Shown: piece by piece, positions 1 through 5,460 of the stretch
How the letters are laid out: the number at the start of each line of letters is the position of its first letter
Numbering within the stretch: the first letter of the stretch is position 1
Source: Desulfobacteraceae bacterium
GTDB lineage: Bacteria > Desulfobacterota > Desulfobulbia > Desulfobulbales > Desulfobulbaceae
Assembly (NCBI GenBank): GCA_022837185.1
Contig: JALHJD010000149.1
Location: 1 to 7,181, forward strand
Reading direction: 5' to 3'
Length of the DNA stretch: 7,181 bases
Program-made: the position numbers and the translations under genes
Notes under the pieces: model-generated
Seen by the model: only the letters and a program-made list of their open reading frames with translations
The model's database searches: none
What the model was told of the DNA's origin: nothing

Positions 1-1073
1 AGGGAGAACTCAACGAACAGTTTGCCGGCATCATCGAATTTTACGACTGCCATTATTTTCTCACCTACTGTTCGCTGCGGGACAATATCATCTTCGGCGA
101 CAGTTTGAGCGGCGAGTTCGACACCGAACATCTTCCCGACAACAAGGTGTTCAGGAAGCTGATCGATGAACGGGGGCTGGAAGGGGACCTCGTTGCCCTG
201 GGGCTTGACATCGCCCGGAAAACCGTTCATCTGCTCAAGGACATCGGCGAAGACGAGTTCTTTTTTGAGCGCAGCCCCATGCAGGCGGATGAACTCGAAA
301 ACTACGCAACTCTGCTCGACGATCTCGGCAACGGTTCCCCCCGGCAGCGACAGCACCGAAACCGGCTGCTCCTCCTGGCCCTGCGGTTTATCCCCGGCAG
401 ACATTCGATCGTCGACCTGCCCGAGGGACTGGATGACAGAATTCTTTCGACCCGCCATTATTTCCTCGAGCATCTGATGGGCGTCGACATAGAGGCCTGC
501 TTCACCTCGACCAGCCGGCTGCGGGAGACCGGGGCCCTGGCGTCGCTGCCGATGTTCACCGATCAGCGGGATTTCATCCCCTTCTGTCCCACCGAATACC
601 TGTACCGCCACAGCCTCAAGGACAATATTTTCTTCGGCGGAACCATCAGGGAAACACCCGATGAGGAGCGCCTGTACGCCGTCGCCATGGAGGCTTTTGC
701 CCGTCAGGGCCTGCGGGACGAGATCCTTGACATCGGCCTTGATTTCGAGGTCGGCTCCAAGGGCGACCGGCTCTCCGGCGGCCAGCGGCAGAAAGTGGCC
801 ATCGCCCGCGCCCTGCTCAAGGACACCCCGATCCTGATCATGGACGAGGCCACCGCCAGTCTGGACAACCAGTCCCAGGCCCTGATCCAGAAACTCATTG
901 ATACCAGGTATAGAGGGCATAAAACGATCATCGCCGTCATTCACCGGCTCGACCTGACCCCCTCGTATGACAGGATCATCGTTCTCAGGGCCGGAACGGT
1001 CATCGAGCAGGGGTCCTATGCGGAACTCATGGACCGAAAGGGAGTATTTTATGAACTCGTCCACAAACAGTAA
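1..1073 (+). CDS. ABC transporter ATP-binding protein, C-terminal part with a degenerate duplicated nucleotide-binding module (5' partial)
   Basis: The frame is open from the left edge (first full codon at 3) to TAA at 1071-1073, about 356 residues; the real start, any membrane domain and Walker A lie outside the window. The C-terminal part is a clear ABC ATPase: LSGGQ signature at 771-785, Walker B ILIMDE at 831-848, D-loop SLDN just after, H-loop histidine at 942-944, then the usual strand ending in GTVIEQGSYAEL. Upstream is a second, worn copy: a post-Q-loop-like stretch ending LRDNIIFG (near 30-98) resembles LKDNIFFG at 576-638, and 315-443 mimics signature plus Walker B (NGSPRQRQ, SIVDLPEGLDD) without the catalytic glutamate. 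No Walker A lies between the copies. The helical/Walker B half therefore seems duplicated within one chain. It probably energises export as a type I ABC exporter; the substrate is unknown. It overlaps the next gene by 23 bp, suggesting translational coupling. Confidence 0.88.
   Translation, partial: GELNEQFAGIIEFYDCHYFLTYCSLRDNIIFGDSLSGEFDTEHLPDNKVFRKLIDERGLEGDLVALGLDIARKTVHLLKDIGEDEFFFERSPMQADELENYATLLDDLGNGSPRQRQHRNRLLLLALRFIPGRHSIVDLPEGLDDRILSTRHYFLEHLMGVDIEACFTSTSRLRETGALASLPMFTDQRDFIPFCPTEYLYRHSLKDNIFFGGTIRETPDEERLYAVAMEAFARQGLRDEILDIGLDFEVGSKGDRLSGGQRQKVAIARALLKDTPILIMDEATASLDNQSQALIQKLIDTRYRGHKTIIAVIHRLDLTPSYDRIIVLRAGTVIEQGSYAELMDRKGVFYELVHKQ
315..443 (+). repeat. Degenerate internal copy of the ABC signature/Walker B region
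   Basis: The protein segment encoded here aligns without large gaps to the intact signature-to-D-loop segment at 765-869: NGSPRQRQ against LSGGQRQ, LLLLALRFIPGRHSIVD against the ARALLKDTPILIMD region, and EGLDD against the D-loop ASLDN. The matching post-Q-loop pieces are similar even in DNA: 81-99 and 621-639 share 17 of 19 bases. The copy lacks the LSGGQ serine and glycine pattern and the Walker B glutamate, so it is probably structural only. The alignment was done by eye. Confidence 0.55.
1037..1044 (+). promoter_or_regulatory. Ribosome binding site for the cNMP-fold gene
   Basis: AAAGGGAG lies 6 bases before ATG 1051, inside the 3' end of the ABC gene. It decides the start of the next gene: the same frame is open from 967, but only ATG 1051 has a good site and gives a sensible N-terminus. 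Confidence 0.7.
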
Positions 1074-1590
1074 ACATCGGAACAGCGGTGAAGGCAGCAG
1101 CATCGACAGGAAAACGGCCTTCCTGCAGCAGCTTCCCTTTTTCCATGAAACAGCGCTTGAAACCCTCCGGCTTTATGCCTATCTTGCCAGTATGGAGAAA
1201 TTCCCCGCCGGCGAACCGATTGTCGTCCAGGGCGAACCGGCTGACCGCATGTATCTGCTCATCAGCGGCAAGGTGGGCATCTGCGCGGACCATCATGGCC
1301 GCCAGTTCCATCTGCAGCTGCTTGCCCCAGACGGAGTCAGCTATTTCGGCGAACTGGCCCTGCTGGCGGAGTTCGACTGGTTTTTTTCAGCCACTGCGCT
1401 GACCGACGCAACGGTGCTGACCATCACCAGGGAGGCGTTTCACAGGGTGATGGAAAAATATCCGGAACAGCTGCCGAAAACCGTTTCCCGGATCATCAAG
1501 CTGCACGTCGAGCTATTTGTCGACCAGACCCATTATCTTCTCGATCACCTCAAGGAGGAAGCCTGGAGAGAATGCGGTTCAGAACAATAA
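1051..1590 (+). CDS. Stand-alone cyclic nucleotide-binding-domain protein (CRP/cNMP fold), no DNA-binding domain
   Basis: 179 residues. An N-terminal polar tail (1-20) leads into a cNMP-binding beta barrel at about 22-140: FPAGEPIVVQGEPADRMYLL, then ISGKVGI, and the phosphate-binding-cassette core FGELALL at 99-105. A helix follows (about 140-172). There is no helix-turn-helix, so it is not a CRP-type transcription factor; it is more likely a regulatory partner of a neighbouring protein. The arginine that normally binds the cyclic phosphate is not seen: where PRxA is usual the sequence reads WFFSA, with Phe112 near the Arg position, so ligand binding may be altered or lost. The gene starts inside the ABC gene and ends 25 bp before the secreted-protein gene. 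A likely idea (inference) is that it gates the ABC transporter. Confidence 0.85.
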   Translation: MNSSTNSKHRNSGEGSSIDRKTAFLQQLPFFHETALETLRLYAYLASMEKFPAGEPIVVQGEPADRMYLLISGKVGICADHHGRQFHLQLLAPDGVSYFGELALLAEFDWFFSATALTDATVLTITREAFHRVMEKYPEQLPKTVSRIIKLHVELFVDQTHYLLDHLKEEAWRECGSEQ

Positions 1591-1615
1591 ACCTGCCGCC
1601 CGGAGGAGAAGGCCC

Positions 1616-2200
1616 ATGACTCTTCACCGCCTACTGACCCTGCTCGGCCTGCTTCTGCTGCTGCCGGCCCATGGCGCAGCGGCAGCGGACAATGTCCCCC
1701 GTGAAATCAACGGCATCCGGCTGGGTGCCTCCATCGATGAATACGAATTCCTGACCTACAACAACTATGTCATGGAGGTGATAATCAATGATATCGGCGG
1801 GTTCCGCCGGGGGGAAATTTCCTACGGCACCTGCGACCGCCCGGGGGAGATAGTCAGGATAAAAATGAAATACAAGGATTCCAGCCGCAAATTTTATAAC
1901 GAGCTCCTGGCGCGGTACAAGAAAAAATTCGGCAAACCGGACGAATTCACCGGCGACGCCTTCGGCATCGTCCTGGAGTGGAAATGGCGCTTCACCGACC
2001 AGGACGGCAACTACATCACCCTGTCCCTGCAGCACAACCAGAAAAACATCGATGAGAATATCGGCAACATGGTCAAACTGACCATGCCGGACCGAATCAT
2101 TGCAGAGCGGGAGTGTTTCCTCAAGCAGTGCCAGATGGACAGCAAGCCCTGCCCCGCCGCCATGATGGATGACAGCTGGGAAAACCTGATCCCCCGTTAG
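1616..2200 (+). CDS. Small secreted protein with signal peptide, function unknown
   Basis: 194 residues. The ATG at 1616 is preceded by GGAGGAG at 1602-1608, 7 bases away; the frame is open further upstream but has no better start. The N-terminus is a classic Sec signal: MTLHR, a leucine-rich core, then AHGAAAA with probable cleavage before Asp25. The mature part begins REINGIRLGASIDEYEF, a GIRLG type of opening common in small bacterial envelope proteins. It is rich in Lys, Tyr and Asn, has no further membrane segment, and holds four cysteines (73, 167, 172, 179), three of them clustered near the C-terminus, which could form disulfides. I do not recognise a named family. Its place between a cNMP-fold gene and two cytoplasmic-looking genes suggests it is the periplasmic member of the operon. 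Confidence 0.8.
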   Translation: MTLHRLLTLLGLLLLLPAHGAAAADNVPREINGIRLGASIDEYEFLTYNNYVMEVIINDIGGFRRGEISYGTCDRPGEIVRIKMKYKDSSRKFYNELLARYKKKFGKPDEFTGDAFGIVLEWKWRFTDQDGNYITLSLQHNQKNIDENIGNMVKLTMPDRIIAERECFLKQCQMDSKPCPAAMMDDSWENLIPR

Positions 2201-2206
2201 ACCTGG

Positions 2207-3085
2207 ATGACTCTTTCTCCCGAACAGTGGCCGGTTATCGGCTGGGACGGGATAACCGTGCGGGTGCCGCCGCAGTGGCAGCCCACGGTCATCCTCCGCG
2301 ATTATCTTTTCTTCGAGGACGAGGGCCGGCCGGTGCTGGAAATGAAATGGCGCCATGCCGGCCGCCGCTTTGCCCCTGACCGGGTCCTGAAAAAAATCGG
2401 CAAAACCTTTGGACAAGGGGGCGCAGCCCTGCGGAAATGGTCTCTTCCCCCCGCCCTTGAAGAACTTCTCCAGCCGTTCGCGGCGACAGGGTTTGCGTGC
2501 CGCGAAGGCTCCCTTGACAGCAGGGGGCTGCTGCTCTTCTGCCCGGCCTGCGGCCGGGCGACCCTGCTGCGCTTTCATGACAATCCCGGGGAAGAACAGA
2601 CCATGAGCCTTGTCCTGTCCTCGTTCCGCGACCATGCGGACGGCGACGACCTCCTCTGGGCGGTCTATGATATCAGGGCCGTTCTGCCGGCCGCGGCAAA
2701 ACTGCGGGCCCACGAATTCCTGGTCGGGCGGTTCACCCTCACCTTCTCGCTGGACGATTCGGATCTGACCCTGTTGCGCTTCAAGCCCGCCGCGGCTCTG
2801 CTCAACAACCGTGACCTGTGCGCCTTCGGCGCCTCTCTGGCCGATCCGGCCCGGCCCGCCGGCCCCGTGGCTCCGGATTCCTGCACCTGGGTGGAAGAGG
2901 CCGGGGGGCCGAAGCGCCTTCTCCGCCGGCTGCAGAAAAAACCCCTCTGGACCTGGTTAAAGCTCTGGCATATCGCCGACGAAAATGTCATTCTGGGTGC
3001 AAAAGGGGAAGGCAAGCGCGGCGCGCCCGGATCAACCATCATGGAGGACATTCGCAGACGGTATACCGCGCGCCCGGCCGCGTGA
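2207..3085 (+). CDS. Hypothetical protein with a single CxxC motif, operon member
   Basis: 292 residues, no signal peptide or membrane segment, so probably cytoplasmic. The ATG at 2207 follows the previous stop by 6 bases and has no clear Shine-Dalgarno sequence, so it is probably translated by coupling. The N-terminus (WDGITVRVPPQWQP, then YLFFEDEGRPVLEMKW) looks like a compact beta domain with paired tryptophans. A CPACGRA motif at residues 112-118 could be half of a metal or redox site; other cysteines (98, 205, 226) are scattered. The middle (about 130-200) alternates strands and charged loops, and the C-terminus is basic (KRLLRRLQKK; RRRYTARPAA). I do not recognise the family. It sits just before the PqqD-like gene, so it may act with that protein. 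Plus-strand coding is supported by its place in the operon and by the start/stop spacing. Confidence 0.72.
   Translation: MTLSPEQWPVIGWDGITVRVPPQWQPTVILRDYLFFEDEGRPVLEMKWRHAGRRFAPDRVLKKIGKTFGQGGAALRKWSLPPALEELLQPFAATGFACREGSLDSRGLLLFCPACGRATLLRFHDNPGEEQTMSLVLSSFRDHADGDDLLWAVYDIRAVLPAAAKLRAHEFLVGRFTLTFSLDDSDLTLLRFKPAAALLNNRDLCAFGASLADPARPAGPVAPDSCTWVEEAGGPKRLLRRLQKKPLWTWLKLWHIADENVILGAKGEGKRGAPGSTIMEDIRRRYTARPAA
2541..2559 (+). repeat. GC-only perfect inverted repeat inside the 292-residue protein gene
   Basis: GCCCGGCC, a 3-base loop TGC, then GGCCGGGC: an 8-bp stem made only of G and C. It coincides with the codons of the CPACGRA motif, so it may simply follow from the amino acids used. No T tract follows, so it is not a normal terminator. 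Confidence 0.5.
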
Positions 3086-3112
3086 ACGACCGGCAACCTC
3101 CGGCAGGCGACA

Positions 3113-3544
3113 GTGGTGTTCAACAGATCGAAACAGGCTTCCCGGTTCAACCGGCCCGGGTCAAAGGACCAGGCCCTGGAGTGCATACCGGTAAAAAATC
3201 CCCGGGTCGCGGAAGAGGACAGCGGCAACGGCGAAGTCCGCCTTGCCTACCAGGTCCAGGTGAAACCCTGGTTCCAGGGCATTTACAAACGCTTCTCCTC
3301 CCGGCGGAATACCGTCATTGACCGGAAACTGCAGCTGGACGTGATGGGGACCGCCGTCTGGCGGATGATCGACGGGCAGCGGACGGTCAGGGAGATCGTC
3401 GATGGTTTTCAAACCGCGCATCAGACCAGCAGGAGAGAAGCGGAAATCTCGGTCACCACCTTTTTCCGGGAGCTGGGCAAACGGGGCCTGCTGGCGATGC
3501 GCGAGGGGAAAATCAGCCGCTCTTCCCCTCCAGGCGGCGCCTGA
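3113..3544 (+). CDS. PqqD-like small winged-helix protein
   Basis: 143 residues from GTG 3113; GTG 3116 is equally possible and no strong ribosome binding site separates them. There is no ATG before residue 78, which is inside the domain. Residues about 66-130 match the PqqD pattern: a LQLDVMGTAVWRMIDGQ segment (normally LN-x(2)-A-x(3)-W), TVREIVDGF, then a C-terminal helix with FFRELGKRGLLA. PqqD and related RRE domains bind precursor peptides and present them to modifying enzymes. In other settings PqqD-like proteins occur without any PQQ genes, as here, since no pqqA, pqqC or pqqE is visible. The N-terminal 65 residues are an extra basic region. It is the last gene of the operon, 27 bp after the previous stop, and its last 32 bases overlap the opposing glycosylase gene. 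Confidence 0.75.
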   Translation: MVFNRSKQASRFNRPGSKDQALECIPVKNPRVAEEDSGNGEVRLAYQVQVKPWFQGIYKRFSSRRNTVIDRKLQLDVMGTAVWRMIDGQRTVREIVDGFQTAHQTSRREAEISVTTFFRELGKRGLLAMREGKISRSSPPGGA

Positions 3545-4325
3545 TCGCCTGCAGATCGCTCCAGACCGCCTTTTTCATCTCCGGGTTGCGCAAAAGCAGG
3601 CGGGGGTGAAAGGTGGGCATGACCACGGCGGAGGCGGCGGGACGACAGCCGGTGAAACGGCCGCGCAGACGGATCAGCGGTTCCTTCCTGCCGGTCAGCA
3701 TTCCGGCGGCAAGGTCGCCCATGGCGCAGATTATCGGCGGCTCGAGGACGGCGATCTCGCGGCTGACAAATGAAAAACAGGCCGCGGCGCAGGCGCTGTC
3801 CGGTTCCCTTCCGCCTGCGGGGCAGCATTTTATGCAATTGGTCACATACACCTCTTCCGGCGCCAGACCGATGGCCGCCATCATCTTCCCCAGCATGACA
3901 TCCTCGTCCGGGCCGAACAGGATCTCCCCGGCAAACCCGCCATCCTGGGCGGACCAGTCTCCCACCACCATGAGGCGGCAGCCCCTTCCTCCCCTGCCCG
4001 GAACGACCCCCAGGCGGTCGGCGGCCAGGACGCACCCGGTGCAGGCAGCGACCTCCTGGCGCAGCGCCCGGAGAAGGGTTCCGGCCGACCCGGTCCGGCC
4101 GTCGGCCGCCTGCCCGGGGCGGGTAGTTCCTTTTGCCTTTTGTCCCGCCGGAACTCCGGTGCCGGGGTCCGTCATCTCCAGAAACCGCCGCATGCCCCCG
4201 CTGCGCGGATACACTTCGATGCCCATGGCCCTGTGGAACCCTATCAGGCCGCGTATCCGCCGCAGCACCTCATATCCGGACCGCGGCGCATTGACGGCCG
4301 CGGCCATGTTTTTTTCACGTGACAA
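3513..4325 (-). CDS. Uracil-DNA glycosylase superfamily protein (family 4-like), motif A degenerate
   Basis: 270 residues if the TTG at 4325 is the start; it has GGAG at 4333-4336, 7 bases upstream, whereas ATG 4307 (residue 7) has no good site. An A7 run lies between the two. Residues about 90-265 follow the family 4 layout: C95TGC98, VYVTNCIKC at 159-167, Cys183 sixteen residues later, and PTFHPRLLLRNP with W255SDL near the end. Cys95, 98, 167 and 183 fit the four Fe-S ligands. In place of the catalytic GEAPG..ED motif the sequence has VVGDWSAQDGG followed by LFGPDEDVML, so the usual uracil-activating residues are not recognisable. Residues 1-85 are an extra N-terminal region (LRRIRGLIGFHRAMGIEVYP and a low-complexity linker). 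It is probably a DNA-binding or altered-specificity relative rather than a standard glycosylase. It is convergent with pqqD and divergent from the zinc-ribbon gene. Confidence 0.8.
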   Translation of the reverse strand: MSREKNMAAAVNAPRSGYEVLRRIRGLIGFHRAMGIEVYPRSGGMRRFLEMTDPGTGVPAGQKAKGTTRPGQAADGRTGSAGTLLRALRQEVAACTGCVLAADRLGVVPGRGGRGCRLMVVGDWSAQDGGFAGEILFGPDEDVMLGKMMAAIGLAPEEVYVTNCIKCCPAGGREPDSACAAACFSFVSREIAVLEPPIICAMGDLAAGMLTGRKEPLIRLRGRFTGCRPAASAVVMPTFHPRLLLRNPEMKKAVWSDLQAIRRRLEGKSG

Positions 4326-4347
4326 CGTCCCGCTCCGTGCTTAAATT
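4319..4347 (+). promoter_or_regulatory. Candidate sigma-70 promoter for the zinc-ribbon gene
   Basis: GTGACA at 4319-4324 (5 of 6 to the -35 consensus), a 17-base spacer, and TAAATT at 4342-4347 (4 of 6 to the -10). It would start transcription near 4354, about 70 bases before ATG 4426, and the -35 lies over the first codons of the divergent glycosylase gene. It was found by eye only, and in a GC-rich genome matches of this quality are suggestive, not proof. Confidence 0.33.
4333..4336 (-). promoter_or_regulatory. Ribosome binding site supporting the TTG start of the glycosylase-like gene
   Basis: GGAG on the minus strand, 7 bases before TTG 4325. No comparable site precedes the in-frame ATG at 4307, so it favours the TTG start. 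Confidence 0.5.
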
Positions 4348-4363
4348 TCCCAATCAAGCGGCA

Positions 4364-4380
4364 GCCGGAAACGTTCCGGC
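4364..4380. repeat. Perfect 7-bp inverted repeat in the divergent intergenic region
   Basis: GCCGGAA, a 3-base loop ACG, then TTCCGGC. It lies between the glycosylase-like and zinc-ribbon starts, downstream of the candidate promoter, and would be in the 5' leader of the zinc-ribbon mRNA. It could be an operator or an RNA hairpin; no T tract follows. Confidence 0.5.
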
Positions 4381-4425
4381 GGCCGCGTTGTCCGTTCGTC
4401 AACCCCTCCTCATGGAGAATGGATC

Positions 4426-4638
4426 ATGCCCATTTACGAATATGTCTGCAAGAAATGCAAGGCCCATTTCGAGGTCATCATGTCGGTCACCTCGCCGGAA
4501 ACAGTCAAGTGCAAGCATTGCGGCGGCCTCGAGGTCAAGAAAACCGTGTCGGCCGCGAGCTTCCGTGTCGGTCAGGGAGGACCGCAGATCCCCTCCGGCG
4601 CCTTGAGCGGCTGCTCCTCGAAATCAGGGTTTTCCTGA
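4426..4638 (+). CDS. FmdB-family zinc-ribbon protein
   Basis: 70 residues. GGAG at 4414-4417 lies 8 bases before ATG 4426. The start MPIYEYVC is the hallmark of the FmdB putative regulatory family, and the zinc ribbon is complete: C8xxC11 and C29xxC32 with the typical KCKHCGG knuckle. After the ribbon (about 1-45) comes a Gly/Ser-rich tail with one more cysteine (63), as is common in these proteins. The family is widespread and named for a supposed regulator of formamidase or amidase genes, but its general role is not settled. Here no amidase gene is next to it. It stands alone: divergent from the glycosylase-like gene and convergent with the FtsB-like gene, with a hairpin 13 bases after its stop. 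Confidence 0.9.
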   Translation: MPIYEYVCKKCKAHFEVIMSVTSPETVKCKHCGGLEVKKTVSAASFRVGQGGPQIPSGALSGCSSKSGFS

Positions 4639-4651
4639 GCCTGACTTTGTC

Positions 4652-4670
4652 CGGAACCCGTGGGGTTCCG
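4652..4670. terminator. Hairpin between convergent genes, possible bidirectional terminator
   Basis: CGGAACCC, a 3-base loop GTG, then GGGTTCCG: an 8-bp perfect stem centred in the 53-bp gap between the zinc-ribbon stop and the FtsB-like stop. The position is right for a shared terminator, but there is no clear T run on either side, so it may be a weak or factor-assisted terminator. Confidence 0.45.
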
Positions 4671-4691
4671 ATGCAGGGCAAACCGTCCGGC

Positions 4692-5018
4692 CTATTTCTT
4701 CGGCGTTTTGGACTTGAACTCGTAGACGGTTTCGTTTTCCTTGAGCAGACCGTATTTTTTCCGGGCCAGCTCCTCGAGGTAGGATTCGTCGCTGCGCAGC
4801 CGTTCGATCTCCTTCTTCAGCTGGGCATTCCGTTCGGCCAGCTCTCTGTTCTCCCGGCTCAGCGTCTCTATCTGTTTATGCAGGCGATGATAATGCAGCA
4901 GCCCCCGCTCAGGCGCAAAAACAATCCACAGCAGCCCCAGGACGGCGACAATGAAAATCAGTCGCCGCAGGAACCTGCGTTCGGCCAGTGTAAGCCCTTT
5001 TTGATGACGTTGCACCAT
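4692..5018 (-). CDS. ftsB: FtsB/DivIC-like septum formation initiator
   Basis: 108 residues. Layout is typical of the family: a short basic cytoplasmic N-terminus, one membrane helix at about 18-36 (RRLIFIVAVLGLLWIVFAP), a coiled coil at about 41-75 (repeated L, E, R and N with heptad spacing), and the conserved end SYLEELARKKYGLLKENE. Proteins of this kind join FtsL and FtsQ in the divisome to promote septal wall synthesis. The start is taken at ATG 5018; the frame stays open upstream to 5333, but that part is the opposite strand of the DUF523 gene and adds nothing family-like. The ribosome binding site is poor (AGGA 12 bases upstream). Its start codon overlaps that of the divergent DUF523 gene. 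FtsB and DivIC cannot be told apart by sequence here, so the symbol is tentative. Confidence 0.85.
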   Translation of the reverse strand: MVQRHQKGLTLAERRFLRRLIFIVAVLGLLWIVFAPERGLLHYHRLHKQIETLSRENRELAERNAQLKKEIERLRSDESYLEELARKKYGLLKENETVYEFKSKTPKK

Positions 5019-5436
5019 GTTGTCAACACGTCCTGAAATCTGTCTGGTCAGCGCCTGTCTCATGGGTCTCCGAACCCGATACGACGGGCAGCGCCGATAT
5101 TCGGCCGCCTGCATGCGAAAACTGGCCGGCCGCCTATGGATACCGGTCTGCCCGGAACAGCTCGGCGGCCTGCCCACTCCCAGGACCGCCGCGGACCTGA
5201 GCGGCGGAGACGGCCACGATGTTCTGGCCGGCAGGGCGTCGGTCATCACCCGCGACGGCCTCGATGTTACCCGCAATTTCATCCTGGGAGCGGAGGAGTG
5301 CCTGGCCGTCATCAAGGCCCAGCACATCGGCACCGCCTACCTCAAGGGCGGCAGCCCCTCCTGCGGCCTGACCCCGAAAACCGGGGTTGCCGCCGCGCTG
5401 CTGCTCCAGCACGGGATACGGATAATCGAATCCTGA
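5017..5436 (+). CDS. DUF523 family protein, possible TudS-type Fe-S desulfidase
   Basis: 139 residues, the length of a single DUF523 domain. The family signatures are all present: CLVSACLMG and RYDG at 9-24, VCPEQLGGLPTPR at 44-56, GHDVLAGRA, GLDVTRNFILGA, and LKGGSPSCG at 109-117. Cys14, Cys45 and Cys116 fit the three conserved cysteines that hold an Fe-S cluster in the characterised DUF523 member TudS, which removes sulfur from thiouracil; assigning that activity here is inference. The usual CRYDG reads TRYDG. ATG 5017 is the first possible start (stops lie in frame at 5002 and 5005) and no ribosome binding site is seen; TTG 5020 is an alternative. It is divergent from the FtsB-like gene with a 2-bp start overlap, and 24 bp tail-to-tail from tatC. 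Confidence 0.85.
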   Translation: MLSTRPEICLVSACLMGLRTRYDGQRRYSAACMRKLAGRLWIPVCPEQLGGLPTPRTAADLSGGDGHDVLAGRASVITRDGLDVTRNFILGAEECLAVIKAQHIGTAYLKGGSPSCGLTPKTGVAAALLLQHGIRIIES

Positions 5437-5460
5437 CCCCTCCGCTCATACTCCGGCCTG

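Noticed and set aside
967..1050. Upstream part of the cNMP-fold reading frame
   Set aside because: It overlaps the ABC gene's conserved C-terminus; ATG 1051 has the ribosome binding site.
1631..2713. 360-codon open frame on the minus strand
   Set aside because: It lies antisense to the secreted-protein gene with its good signal peptide and ribosome binding site, and to the next gene; no recognisable domain.
3613..4344. 243-codon plus-strand frame
   Set aside because: Antisense to the glycosylase-like gene, whose Fe-S cysteines and His-Pro motif are clear; translation is Pro/Ser/Arg-rich with no pattern.
5021..5026. Perfect TTGACA on the minus strand next to the FtsB-like start
   Set aside because: It begins 3 bases before the ATG, so a promoter using it would start inside the gene, and no -10 is seen 16-18 bases on.
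5019..5333. N-terminal extension of the FtsB-like frame
   Set aside because: This part is the opposite strand of DUF523; family members begin just before the membrane helix, so ATG 5018 is preferred.
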